The notes under the pieces were generated by a model, which worked only from the letters and a program-made list of their open reading frames with translations, made no database searches and was not told where the DNA came from. The position numbers and the translations under genes are program-made. A stretch of DNA of 64,000 bases, taken from assembly GCF_964355755.1 (NCBI RefSeq), contig NC_092672.1, forward strand, positions 11,528,501 through 11,592,500, in the 5' to 3' direction. Shown here one piece after another: positions 1 through 11,609 of the stretch (position 1 is the stretch's first letter; every line of letters starts with the position of its first letter). The stretch comes from Antedon mediterranea (Eukaryota; Echinodermata; Crinoidea; Comatulida; Antedonidae).

Positions 1-504
1 CCAAAGTCCCTCATCAACAATATTGCCATATTTTAAATTGGTCTATCAATCTCAAAATAGTGAATCTCAACGATAGCTTGTACCATATATCATTTATTTG
101 AGTAAACGATTGTGCTGTTTTCTTAACTGGATGCTCAATTCATTAATTCATTTTGATAATAATTGTGTATCTAGCTTTGACCTCCTGAATGTGTGCCCCA
201 TAATTTGAGAGCGTTGACCTTGACTCACCACGTACATAGTACATTACAGATATCCGAATTAATTTAAATATTTGTTGAACATGATATTAAATTGGATCAA
301 TTAATATTAACAAATTATAGACACGCCTTTTCATATTTTTTTCCCAGTAAAATACTCAAATTCAAAGGAATTTGAACAATTACTCGGGTTATCGTAGCAA
401 CTACGGTATGTGCCAACAAACATATTTATTTTCGTAGATCATGCTTTAGGCCTACATATTTTATAATTTTAGAAATTAATTTAATTTAAATAATTCTTTC
501 TTAC
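1..504. other. non-coding, AT-rich
   Basis: No gene is visible. On the minus strand this is the intron that follows the exon at 505-630. One TAGGCCTA motif lies near 448. Confidence 0.5.
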
Positions 505-630
505 CAATGTTCTGTCTTTTTTCTTTTTCTCTGCCTTCTTGTTGTTATCTGCATTATTGGACGAATGTCGTACAAACGACAACCAGCTTCCATGAGGATC
601 AACTTTCCGACTGGGAGCCTTTTCTGTTCC
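505..630 (-). CDS. internal coding exon, unidentified lysine-rich protein
   Basis: Read on the minus strand, a pyrimidine-rich acceptor ending CTGTAG (633-631 side) opens a 126-nt stretch that closes at a strong donor GTAAGA (504 downward). Frame 0 is open throughout: 42 codons beginning GTEKAPSRKVDPHGSWLSF and ending in a charged run, KKAEKKKKDRTL. Both boundaries are phase 0. Frame 1 is also open, so the frame is not certain; frame 0 is preferred because it uses whole codons at both splice sites. No family is recognised. The basic tail suggests a linker or nuclear/cytoplasmic segment (inference). The gene would continue left of the window; upstream exons lie to the right. The next minus-strand exon I can support is at 20659-20790, also phase 0. 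Confidence 0.5.
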
Positions 631-658
631 CTACAGAAATAAAATACAAAACATCAAT

Positions 659-1020
659 TCAAAAATGAATAAAGATCATGAACGAATAAAGAAACAAATG
701 AAGGAATAAAACGAATAAAGAAACTAATGAAAATAAAGAAACGAAGCTAAGAAAGAAACGTATGGATGACTAAAGAAATGATCGAACGATTAAAGAATTA
801 CGGATGAATAAAGAGACGAAAGAACGAATAAAGAAAGGAACGAACAAAGAAACAACCTAATTAATGAAGAAAGAAACGAATAAACGAATATACTACAGTA
901 TAAGTATAAGAAAAAAAAATAGAGAAACTAGTGAATGCGTAAAGAAACGAATGAATAAAGAAAGAAATATAATGAATGAATGAATGAATGAAGGAAGAAA
1001 GAAAACGAATGAACGTATTA
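659..1020. repeat. degenerate AAGAAACGAATR low-complexity tract
   Basis: About 360 bp of purine-rich sequence built from loosely repeated words such as AATAAAGAAACGAA and AATGAATGAATG. It gives long meaningless open frames on the minus strand (Phe/Ser-rich). A slipped-strand simple repeat is the simplest reading. Confidence 0.75.
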
Positions 1021-2355
1021 AGTGAACAAATGAACGAATAAAAACATATATTCATTAACCCGATAAATTCTTAATCTATTTACTAAAGAAGGTGCTGATA
1101 CGTTCACCTTTAAACTCTTCAAAATCTTAAGATTGATTAGGTGTAATTTTGGACTGTATAGCAATTTGGTGGATTTGCTATACCTGTACTGCTTATAATT
1201 GGGGATTAGTGACACCTCCTAAATTGCTTGTTATAATGGCCAATTATAGTGTCGCGAAGGGCTGGGGATAACGATTTTAGGCCTACATTCTGAATTTGGA
1301 GGAAAAACTAAACAACGTATGAATAACAATTTGCAAATTGTTCGAATAAATCTCGGTTGCGATCGTGAAAGCGAACATAATGTCAATCGGCACTAGATTA
1401 TAAGTGATTCACAAAAGTATAATCTGCGACAGTGACAGTCGCATACATAATATAGGTCTAGGTATAGTTTATATAAATTTTAAAGTAAAACAAAGGAAAA
1501 ACAATGATATTATAATTTATATGGTGTCGTGGATATATTTAATTCATAATAACAATACTATTCATTTCACTTGGCATATTACCATATTATCCTAAATGTT
1601 ATAAAACAGTATAGGTCCAACTGAGAGAGAGCATATTGAAGAAACCGACACATTTAAAAATAAAGATAGAATGAAACAACGTATGGAAAGGCTATTTATT
1701 TTTAAAAATAAAAGTTGAAATTAGAAAGAATTGAATACTAAAGTCGATATCTTATTATTCACACATTTTCCATAGGCTTAACCACTGTGTTTTCAATTCC
1801 ATGTTCCTGAAGTCGATTTTTGGAAATTTCACCTCCCTGCTCTAACTTGCATTAGTTTTCCTAACACGTTTTCAAATAGTTTCATATTTTACACAGGTTC
1901 TTTTAAAGTGTTTATAATTACCTAACGTAATAATAATATTAATCAACACTAATTTAGTTTTACACGCAGCTGCCTCCGATTTCTCACACGTACCGCCGGT
2001 GAATATCTTTGAAGTTGCTAGATTTCATCATAAAATCTATCCTAAATAAATCAGTTACCTAATCAATTTAAAATATCTGTCCGTATGGCACCTTTGTAGG
2101 TTTTGTATACTAATTCGAATTCCACAGAGGCCAACGAAACGGCTTGGAAAAAACACCTACTAAATAACTCGTTTTATTCAATGCAGATTGTATCGATAAT
2201 GTTAAGTTTGTGGTCTCTTACAGCTAATTGTTGGTACCAAATACTATTATTCTCAATTGAAAGGAAAATAAAGTTTAGTGATGTTAAGATTCAGATACCA
2301 TTATGTGGACATAATACTGAAACCACAATTGTAATACGTACTAAGCGGTACTGAA
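1021..2355. other. non-coding, nothing recognised
   Basis: AT-rich sequence. An 83-codon plus-strand open frame at 2103-2354 has no recognisable motif and runs into the minisatellite, so it is not called. Confidence 0.5.
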
Positions 2356-3240
2356 ACTTACCGAGCCCGGAATCCGATGCAGTACCGAACTGTAAAAAGC
2401 TAGGTTCACACCGAGCCGGATTCCGGTGCGCTACTGTAACGTATTAAGCTACGTTCACATCGAGCAGGATTCCGATGCGCTACTGTAACTAAATAAGCTA
2501 CGTTCACACCGAGCCGGATTCCGATTCGGTACTGTAACTAAGCTACGTTCACACCGAGCCGGATTCCGATTCGGTACTGTAACGTATTAATTAAGCTACG
2601 TTCAAACCGAGCCGGATTCCGGTGCGCTACTGTAACTTATTAAGCTACGTTCACATCGAGCAGGATTCCGATGCGCTACTGTAACTAAATACGCTACGTT
2701 CAAACCGAGCCGGATTCCGGTGCGCTACTGTAACTTATTAAGTTACGTTCACATCGAGCAGGATTCCGATGCGCTACTGTAACTAAATACGCTACGCTAC
2801 GTTCACACCGAGCCGGATTCCGATTCGGTACTTTAACTAAGCTACGTTCACACCGAGCCGGATTCCGATTCGGTACTGTAACTTATTAAGATACGTTCAA
2901 ACCGACCCGGATTCCGATGCGCTTATAAGCTACGTTCAAACCGATCCGGATTCCGATTCGGTACTGTAACGTATTAATTAAGCTAAGTTCAAACCGAGCC
3001 GAATTCCGATTCGGTACTGTAACTTATTAAGATACGTTCAAACCGACCCGGATTCCGATGCGCTTATAAGCTACGTTCAAACCGATCCGGATTCCGATTC
3101 GGTACTGTAACTAAATACGTTCAAACCGAGCCGGATTCCGATGCGCTATTGTAACTATATAAGCTACGTTCAAACCGAGCCGGATTCCGATTCGGTACTG
3201 TAGGCCTAACTAAATAAGCTACGTTCAAACTAAACCGCCA
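2356..3240. repeat. minisatellite, ~18 copies of a 37-57 bp unit
   Basis: The core is ACCGAGCCGGATTCCGATTC followed by GGTACTGTAAC, joined by short linkers such as TAAATAAGCTACGTTCA. Two subtypes are interleaved: one with CCGATTCGGTACTG and one with GAGCAGGATTCCGATGCGCTACTG. The core is an imperfect palindrome (ACCGA...TCGGT outside CGGAT/TCCG), so single strands could form hairpins. Spacing varies because linkers differ in length and two copies near 2931 and 3070 are shortened. Confidence 0.85.
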
Positions 3241-4071
3241 AATTCAGTCGAGCTTTATTGTGTCTCATTGTAGGCTACTGTACTGTCAGGTGAGGATGCT
3301 GATGTATTGGATTTATACACTAAATTATGTGTGGGTGAAAATAATACATTATAAGGGTAACAATAGGCCTACATAAATAAACATTGTTTAAGAAAATTAC
3401 GCTCGAGTTATTATTATAACTTAGGCCTAACAATATCAAAATAGGCCTACTGTAACAATTTCATAAAATAAACTGTTTAAATTTCATTTTTTGAAAAGCT
3501 TTGATAATCAAAGGTATGTTATCGATGTTATTAGACGATTTCTTTGAAAAGAATAACAGAAATCTAACCACAATCGGAAAGTACTCTGTGTGAATGTCAA
3601 GGTCTCAATTGAGTTGAAGTAAGTGATGATTCAAATATTTATGTATGATGCCAGATTAAAATTAACACCATTAATTACAACTGTAATGATTAAAAGAAAG
3701 GTGACGTCATCTGGCACCCAAGTCACTAACGTTAGTCATGGGATATTCAGAGTTCAATAACACATCAGACTAATCATCGATTAACATGATTGTTACAAAA
3801 ATGTTATTCTTGGCAGTTATAAAATTTGTTGAATAAAATTTGAATTTCGCGACAGTAAGTAAAGATATTTTACTTAGGCCTATTCAATCGAGATCCTAAA
3901 AGTATTGAAAATGTATAAAACAACATTTCACAAATTAACAAAAAAACAACCTTACTACATTATGTTTACATTTATCCCGATGAAAGACCTTAATGGGCTT
4001 TAATAAAAGTAATTTGAGCTGTTATGTTTTTATGTTCTGTTATATAATTGTGAATAAATATCAATAAGTGA
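3241..4071. other. non-coding, several TAGGCCTA motifs
   Basis: AT-rich and without a credible open frame. TAGGCCTA or close variants recur near 3365, 3421, 3442 and 3877. Confidence 0.5.
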
Positions 4072-4104
4072 CCAATGAAAGAATTTGAGAACCATCTATA
4101 TAAG
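4072..4104 (+). promoter_or_regulatory. candidate TATA/CCAAT promoter
   Basis: CCAAT at 4072-4076 and TATATAAG at 4097-4104 are followed by about 30 bp of mixed sequence, which would place a start near 4130. In AT-rich DNA TATA words arise by chance, and no convincing coding exon follows, so this is weak. Confidence 0.25.
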
Positions 4105-6322
4105 CAGGACCATTTTGTGACCTTATTTTTGTTCTTCCTTGTATTAACAATACTTCAGTTTAAAAAAAACCCGTATTAATAGCGAGCGTCAATCTAATAT
4201 CATACATAGCACTGAAAATTATGCAAGACATCTGTATATTGTCAAGGTAGCATTTACCAGGCAGCCTGTCAGTTTTAATTCGTCATATTTTAAATTGTAT
4301 TGACATATGAGTTCAGTTAGAATCATGTACGGTATTTAACCTGCGGCGATACAAAGAATGTAGAAAAAGACACAACTGTAATAATATCAATAATAGTAAC
4401 CTAATTTAAAAACTATTTTTGGGGGAATAGTCACCGAGAATGTTTTTTTTTTTTTTTTTTTTACTTTAAGGTTACGTAAATTATCTGTGATCTCTTTCTT
4501 TCTTTATTTCTATTCATCATACACATTCATAAACAAACAAAGCATAGTACAAAATGAGAATGAACAACACATTTAAATGTGCCAAGAAATATAGGAAATA
4601 CAAATATATGAAGACAAAAAGTACGTACTGTAGGCCTACTAGTACTTAGCCATGGAAGAGTTGTTGGTGTGCAGTTTTTAAGAAAATATTGAACCAGACA
4701 ATGTAAATAAACCCAAGAGTGTACCGCATCACTCATATCATGTAACCTACTTCATAATTTATTAGGGGCTCTAGTCAAATCTAAAAATGCATCAGTCACA
4801 TTCATAAGCATCACCACAATAGTCAATACTGCATCGCTGTGGTGCTACTCAGCATGTATCAGTAAAACCCAATTTAATAGTAACTTTAACAACTTAAAGG
4901 GCCAGTAGAAATTAATTTAATATCGATAATTATCAACATTCATTAACGGCAACATATTTTTTAACGGACACTATTATAAGTTCGTTCATTATTTGATTTG
5001 GCGCGCAGGAACCGGTCGAGTATACAAGGCTCGAGGTGGTTTATAATCGATTTCGGACTGGCCGAGTTGACAGGGACCGAGGTGGGTTAGGACCGAGTTG
5101 GGTCGAATTCATTGAACATTATTATAGACCCATACGTGTAGCTGTACAAGCACAATTCGCGTCATACGACGTTTTACATCGTTTTTTCCAATACCGTAGA
5201 GGACATCCCTTACTTTCAAAGGCATTCATTTATTTTCAAATTTTCTTAGCGGAAATGCTAAACTGTTTGAACACCTGCAAAATATTCTCATAGCATATGA
5301 TATCATACATCCGAAGCTTGTTGTTTCAGAAGATCCAAAAGTTTGCCTAAAAGAAATACGATTCTGGGATAAGAAATTACCTGTGAATCGGTTTACTATC
5401 ATGAATAAACAAGTTGCTTAAAACACTTAGCATCATGAAGTGTATAAGTCTACGTTGTTTAATCAAATTGTTTTACATCGAAAAAAGATCAATTTTAGTA
5501 GCTGCCAACATTAATGCTGTTGGATTTTGAAGAGTGGGCCTACTGGTTTACTAAAATAATTTATTCGACAGCATTGTGATCGTTCGGCGTCTACGGCTAT
5601 TCGTGAGTCCACTATTGTTCGTTGTTATTCCGTTAGTCCGTTCATTTCGGTTGTAAGTTCGAACGTTTGTGCAATGATGACCAACGAACACAAATATATT
5701 AATTTGATTTATTTTAGAAGATGCTTTTATAGACGTTGGTACAATGGTTATCCTGAATTACTTTTTCTATAAATAATTACACGTTTTGTGTTAGGCTTAG
5801 ATGTTGTTACATGAATAGGCTAATACATATTTATAAAACACCAAATTATCTAGTGTTATTATGCCCCTTTAAAGTGTATTGAACAAAAAAATGGGAACTT
5901 AATGGGAACATTGCCGTTTTTAAGATCATGTTCATATCACATCACATCACAACTGTGTGTTTAGCAGGCGGCGCCAAATTGGCCCAGACTACCTTAACAA
6001 ATTACTAAGCAACTCAATCATTCTAATTTCTGAAGAGTTTTAAAAACTGTTATCGCGTCATAAAAAGTTACCAAGCAACGAGGTTGTATTCCAACACGAA
6101 CGCAATAATTTTGGCGCCAATGTGCTCTGCTCCGCCTGTCCCCTGACGACCGATCCATTATTGTAAAATAAGTAAATATACGACAGAAACACACGCAAAA
6201 GAACACAAAAATGTTTATACGTATTATCGTAGGGACTTCAAGTGGATATAGATATTTCTATTATTTACGAGGACTAAATAAGTTACACGTGGTTGTTTTC
6301 TTAGTCACGATCGCCTTTGTTA
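4105..6322. other. non-coding, nothing recognised
   Basis: Contains a 20-nt T run near 4442-4462. An 85-codon open frame at 5036-5293 shows no family motif or splice context. The locally GC-richer stretch 5001-5110 (repeated GGTCGAG/GACCGAG words) is unexplained. Confidence 0.4.
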
Positions 6323-7138
6323 GGGCCTGTTTCTGCTGCAACTGCTCAAAATACGGTATAAAAATACGGTATAAAATACGGTATTTTTTATACCGTATTT
6401 TTTAGTACCCCGTTTCTGCTAACAATACTTCTTGGGTGGTCGTGTTAAATTTCATCTTTCTTACCCAAATTGCCATTCATTTATTTGGTCGATAATTAAA
6501 AGTCGCAATAAAGGAAGTTTTACGTCTCACTTTCAACAGCCTAGCCCTAGTGATAGAGATGTTGTGAGAGCACAGAAAACATCGTAATGGGGACAATTAA
6601 TTCGTTCCCTCCCCGAGTTATTGTATTTTGCAATGTTGTATTGCTTTCGCAGGCTCTTCAGCTTTGAGTTTACTTGCTTTGGAGACAAGTCTATTCCATA
6701 CTCCTGCTTTATTTTTTTAGAAATGTCTTTATAAATGTGGTTGTCCCTTTTATTAGTTGGCCAGACATTTTAGCTTCCCCACACACATTTATTTAGTAAA
6801 ACTGTGACGTCTTCGCTCCACATTTTCGCCGAATATATCTATACACGTGTGTAAAGCATCTGACAGCGACAGAAAATAAAAATACGAATGTTGACCTTTT
6901 GTCATGTAAAAAAAAAATACGGTATTTTTTATTGGCAGCAGAAACGGGTACAAAAAATACGGTATAAATTTGTAAATACCGTATTTTATCCACAAATTTT
7001 GTGGGGAAAATACGGTATACAAAATACGGTATATTTTTTATGAGCGCAGTTTCTGCTGCCAAAAATATACCGTATATATACGGTATTCAAAAAATACCGT
7101 AAAATATACGGTATTTAGTTGGCAGCAGAAACAGGGCC
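6323..7138. mobile_element. PIF/Harbinger-like MITE (non-autonomous)
   Basis: An 816-bp element bounded by inverted repeats: GGGCCTGTTTCTGCTGC on the left and GCAGCAGAAACAGGGCC on the right. It is flanked on both sides by TTA (6320-6322 and 7139-7141). A GGGCC-type terminus with a 3-bp TWA duplication is the hallmark of PIF/Harbinger elements. Inside each end lie clusters of ATACGGTAT words in both orientations (6350-6410, 6910-7125). A second inner inverted pair uses GTTTCTGCT beside TACCCC/GGGTAC (about 6398-6415 and 6935-6955). No transposase or DNA-binding open frame is present. Confidence 0.75.
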
Positions 7139-7326
7139 TTAGACGCTGGAACGTTTCAAATAGTGAGTAGGATTAAAATTACGCAAACTGTTTGAGTAGG
7201 GTAACTTATGAAATAAAAACTGCTACCTAAAATAAACTCTGATTGGTATTGAATAAAGCGAATATCGTTGGATGTGCGAACTTTTAAAAACAAAATATAT
7301 CTAGGCCTATTTTATATAATTATAGC

Positions 7327-7672
7327 GAGGAGTCAAATGGCGGAGCGGTTAAGGCAGGGGCGCCGTTTACCGTACCTAGAACCAACAACATCGCCAAGGG
7401 TTCGAGGCCGACTCGCTCCTAGTTCTGGTGGAGGAACAAGTCTTCTTGGATAAGGACTATAGACCATAGGTACAGTATATATAGTTATAACCTGTGTGCA
7501 CTTTAAAAAATCCAGTTCATTATTCGAGAAGAGTAGTGGAATACCCCGGTGAACTGGTTCACAAAATAGTCCCTGTATCAGGGGGATTACCACCTATCTG
7601 ATAGGACAGTGATTAATTTACTATTGGCCACGTTGCCTAAAGACATAAAAAAAATAATAATATAATATTAAT
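7327..7672 (+). mobile_element. tRNA-derived SINE
   Basis: The head resembles a class-II tRNA: A box TGGCGGAGCGG at 7338-7348, B box GGTTCGAGGCC at 7399-7409, and GAGTC near 7330 able to pair with GACTC near 7411. An unrelated body follows, including CACTTTAAAAAATCCAGTTC, and then an A-rich AATAATAATA tail (7646-7672). That order (tRNA head, body, simple tail) defines a tRNA-class SINE. The spacing between the boxes (50 bp) matches a long-variable-arm tRNA such as Leu or Ser. The head is unrelated in detail to the array tRNA. No clear target duplication was found. Confidence 0.6.
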
Positions 7673-7712
7673 TCTAATAAGACTAATTACTGAAAAAAAA
7701 TGACAATACTGT

Positions 7713-7835
7713 GGGTAGTGGCTGGATCTCAATAGTGTGGCAAAAAAAGCGAAAAGCTAATCAAAACGATAAAGTAAAACAGCCAGAAGAGTTAGCAGAA
7801 CTTTCGGGCAACACTAGCCCTTCATCAGTGCATGT
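7713..7835 (-). mobile_element. Penelope-like element fragment (terminal repeat)
   Basis: Minus-strand sequence running from the hammerhead core into TTTTGATTAGCTTTTCGC and GCCACACTATTGAGATCC. Hammerhead motifs embedded in terminal repeats are known from Penelope-like retroelements in many animals. The assignment rests on that motif plus an impression of similarity in the downstream sequence; no reverse transcriptase is present here. Confidence 0.4.
7790..7835 (-). ncRNA. hammerhead ribozyme-like core
   Basis: The minus strand reads CTGATGA (7828-7822), A, a perfect 4-bp stem-loop GGGC...GCCC (7820-7806), then GAAA (7805-7802). This is the invariant hammerhead order: CUGANGA, stem II, GAAA. 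Stem I could pair GCA before the core with TGC after it, and stem III would be very short. That fits the minimal hammerheads of Penelope-like elements, which act best as dimers. No second copy was found nearby, so activity of this single copy is doubtful. Confidence 0.6.
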
Positions 7836-8760
7836 GAAAGTACTTAATTAAAGTTTTAATAGAAATATCTAGTTAGGCCTATAATGAGACTCTTTTTGTG
7901 AAACAGAAAGGGGTTAGTGCCGTGAACAGATTTAATTGAGAAACTTGGCCTAACGTAATAGGCCTAGTTTTCAAGTATCTAGTCCGGGATAGGCAAATGA
8001 CGTCCATTATGTTGGACACAGTGATGCCCAAACTGTGTCTAACAGAAATTAATCCCAGTCCCTCTATATAAATGCCTTTTGTTTTATATGTTAGTTGAAA
8101 GTTGAACAATCAATGAACATGAACAACAAGCAAAACATGTTAAGCTTATATATACGCAATATTTGGATAAAAAATATTTTTACCATCTGTAACATGCAAT
8201 ATCAGTCTAGTATTCTGTCGGGGCAATATTGTAATATATTTGTATAGGCTACGATAAAATAAATTATAGGCCTATCAGGTAGAACAATAGTAAATATTCG
8301 ATACACATCTACACAACTTAAAATTAATTAAATGTTGCCTAATTATGTATACAGAAAATAAAATATTTGTGATCAAACCAAAAATTCGCAATAAGCTACA
8401 AAACTCATATTTATATGTATTATACTGTATATAAGCCTACTACTGCAGATATTAAACTAGGCTTAAATCATTGGAATTGGAAAACAAATATTGATTTTAT
8501 TTAGTTATTAGATGATCCGACTTTTTTTAGTATGTTGATTCCCAAATTTGTCTCGAACCAGCATAAACGGTTTAAATGATTTTTCGTAATTATCATTTAA
8601 CTTTTTTATTGAAGGAACCTTTTAGTTTCATGTTTGATATCAAAGGTACGGTACTGTGAGAAACCGGTATTATCAACCAAAAATATCGAGAAAATGTTTC
8701 GTCGTAACTGGTAGTCAGTATTGCTATTCTATTGGCCCATTATGAATGTCTACAGTGTAG
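7836..8760. other. non-coding, nothing recognised
   Basis: AT-rich, with TAGGCCTA-type motifs near 7875, 7960 and 8266. A TATATAAA word at about 8063 has no supporting context. Confidence 0.5.
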
Positions 8761-8882
8761 CCAATGAGTTTACCCCATAACAAGCATGTTTACAACACCT
8801 ACCCGTACCAACAGCGTCTGGGGCACAACGAAATGTATAAAATCCCCACTGTTCCTCATACCATCACAATTAACTATCATCA
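8761..8882 (+). promoter_or_regulatory. candidate CCAAT + TATA promoter with short first exon
   Basis: CCAAT at 8761-8765 lies about 70 bp upstream of TATAAAAT at 8836-8843. A donor-like GTAAGT begins at 8883. A start 30 bp after the TATA box would give a non-coding first exon of only about 15 nt, which is unusual. No coding continuation is identified. Confidence 0.3.
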
Positions 8883-11578
8883 GTAAGTTAATTATTATTA
8901 GTTACCCAAGGCTACATGGTAGACTGTAAGTCTACATTTTGATTTTAAATTCTTTAATTTGGCTTGTGTCGTCAATCGTAAGACCTAGATTTCAGTTTGG
9001 TTTTCACATTGGTTTCGTCGACGAAATGTTAAGCCCACTGGCCGTGCCAAGAAGGGGATGTTGACAAGCCGCTAAATAGAGCAATCACTCTCTGATCTGC
9101 ATATTAACACCTAAAATGAATCCAACAACTGCCAAACACTTTGACTAAATCAGAGATTGATGGGCTTAATATAGAATACTATGTTTCGTAACACTTTCTT
9201 CTTACTTAAGTATAGGCCTAAGTACATTAACCTATTCTAGGCCTATACCCAACATACACATATCTATCGATTGTGTAATGCCGACGTAATGAACATTACA
9301 TCTGGTAGGAAGAGACAATGAATCAACAAGGAATGATTTTACATTTGATTCACAAATACTATTACTCTGTACCTATTGTAGTAACTTTTTACACTATTTT
9401 ACGGATTTGACGAGACAATTTTTAGATTCAGCTAAATATTTTTAATTGAATATCTTCTTGGAATTTATGAACGTCATCTAATTTTAACATTTTTAACAAT
9501 CATTTCATTTAGGAAAATGTACATAATGGTATGATGCGGCATAGTTGGATAAGATCCAATTTGACAGGCCTACAATCCTGTTAAGCATTAGGCCTATTAT
9601 TATTATTATATTCATATTGCTATTTGAATTATGAAAACATTTGGTTTTCTATATGAACGGCTTAATCACAATTCTGAACAAACGGAAATAGAGCAGATAC
9701 ATACATAGGTATACATGATTAATAATTTCCGGTTCCAATTTTGCACTGCAAGTTCTGTAGATTTAAAATTCGTTTCCGGACTTTAACATTTTCAGGAACA
9801 TAAAATGGCATATTTCCCATGATTTCCTTCTACGAAGGACCAATGTAGTAAATAAAACAAAACTTCAGAATTAGTATTATTTCTTTGTATAGAGAACTGG
9901 TGGGAGATGCTTTCCGGGGGCCAGATATGATATTCGTATGCCATTGTTCTTATTTTAGTACAGTACTTTCCAAACACTGATGTTGTTTTATGGCATAGGC
10001 CCTAGTCTACTATGTTAGTCTATTCATCATGAATACATTGTACACATAATTAAGAAGAACGTATTTCCAGAGAGTTGTAAATCAGTAATAACGTTCAAGA
10101 TAACACTTATAAAATGTGACGTAATGATTGGCATCCGTTATATTCGAGTTCCATGTAGAAGTAATTAGGCAAATTAGTGGAACTAGACATTAATGGTTTC
10201 CATTTGAAGCATGGTGCGATATTTAGAGTAATTAATTAATTATAATGATTGTACTTGTCTGACCTTGAAGTCTGCTCAGAGAAGACTGGTATGATTAACG
10301 CCCGATGAAGATGTGCGTTATAGTTTGCGTCGCTCTGCAGTGTCACGCCGGGTCAGTTCATGTCACCGTTAGACTGACACCTGCAATAACTTATATTATA
10401 AGAGAAGAATACAATTCCCTCAACATAGGACGAATGAAAAAAAACACATGGAAAACCTGAGTACAACATTTGCACATGATGGAGATCATGGACCAATGGA
10501 TGACTAACTCGAAGTGTAATTTCAAATTTCCATAATCTAACTGTAGGGGATACACGATTCGGGCACATTATTTCCACAGTTGAGGACGATACAGTAAAAC
10601 CAACTCCCTGGTAAAACCGTGTATTGTTTACACATATTTCATTCGCTGGAGAATGAGAGTCAATGAAATCATCAGAAACCATTCGTTTACAAATTCAGAG
10701 TTTTTTTCATTCTATTTTTGTGTAAAATAATCGTAAACCAATGTATAAAATGAAATACTCATGTACAATAAGATCGTATTGGCATTTTTATCTGGATCTT
10801 TAAAAGAAGTTTCGTGTTGTTGCCAGGAACCCATTGATTAAGCGTCGGCCTAATTAGAATAACGCTTTCATTATTTAGTGGCCTACGGTATGATGAACCA
10901 CACTGTCCACATTGTTCAAAATTGTTCAGAACTTGTTTGCCTAAATGATTAACAAACAACGACAACAGACTTAACTGCAGACATGTGACAATTACGAAAA
11001 TTACCTAAGCCTTACAAGTCATTGTGCCTATGTTCTGAAATTACAGATTAAAATTGATTCTAACAAAAGTTCCAACGATATTAGAGAAAAACGACATTCC
11101 GATTTGCAAATGATCTTGTGGAAGACATGACGTAAAGGAAGGGATATTGGACTGACGTGCGGTTTGCTTCATGTTCCTTGTGTCCATAGGATAAAAACAC
11201 TTTATTCTCACTGCCACGTTCTTCGGATAGGACGTGAAGCTGTCGGCCCGTATGCGTAAAACAATGCACGATAAAGATAATAAAGGAGTAGGATTGTCTC
11301 AGTCATGGTTGCCGTGAAGAGGAAGAGAGCCTAATATACATCAATAAGTTCTGTCAAATTGCATAACCTGACTGTTAAATTATGTTATTCGTGGTTATAC
11401 AGATTCACATCCCATCAGACCAACGTCTTAATGTCCAATCCGAATAGTAGCACTGATTTGAAATTCATCTCACAAGAAAAATGCAGAAGAAAAAATAAAC
11501 TGATATAATACTGTAGTATCCATATTAATCTTTCTTAACAGAACCATAATACATTGTATGAAAGTAGAACGATGAAAT
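8883..11578. other. non-coding; possible minus-strand exons not proven
   Basis: The only notable open frame is minus strand 10353-10682 (109 codons). It has an acceptor-like CTCATTCTCCAG just inside its start but no family signature and no good donor. A second frame at 11081-11269 overlaps another open frame. Neither is called. TAGGCCTA motifs occur near 9215, 9238 and 9590. Confidence 0.35.
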
Positions 11579-11609
11579 AATGTGTATTTATTCAATAAAT
11601 ACACACATT
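11579..11609. repeat. inverted repeat, 14-bp arms
   Basis: AATGTGTATTTATT, one C, then AATAAATACACACATT. The arms pair except for a two-base GT insertion, forming an AT-rich hairpin. Function unknown. Confidence 0.6.

Noticed and set aside
861-1215. Phe/Ser-rich minus-strand frames
   Set aside because: Low-complexity AAGAAACGAA tract.
8063-8070. TATATAAA word as a promoter
   Set aside because: No initiator, CCAAT or downstream donor; expected by chance in AT-rich DNA.
10353-10682. 109-codon minus-strand frame with Cys residues and an acceptor-like site
   Set aside because: No donor, signal or recognisable domain; length is within chance for this much sequence.
11081-11269. Minus-strand open frame with a second overlapping open frame
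   Set aside because: Frame ambiguous, splice sites poor, no family.
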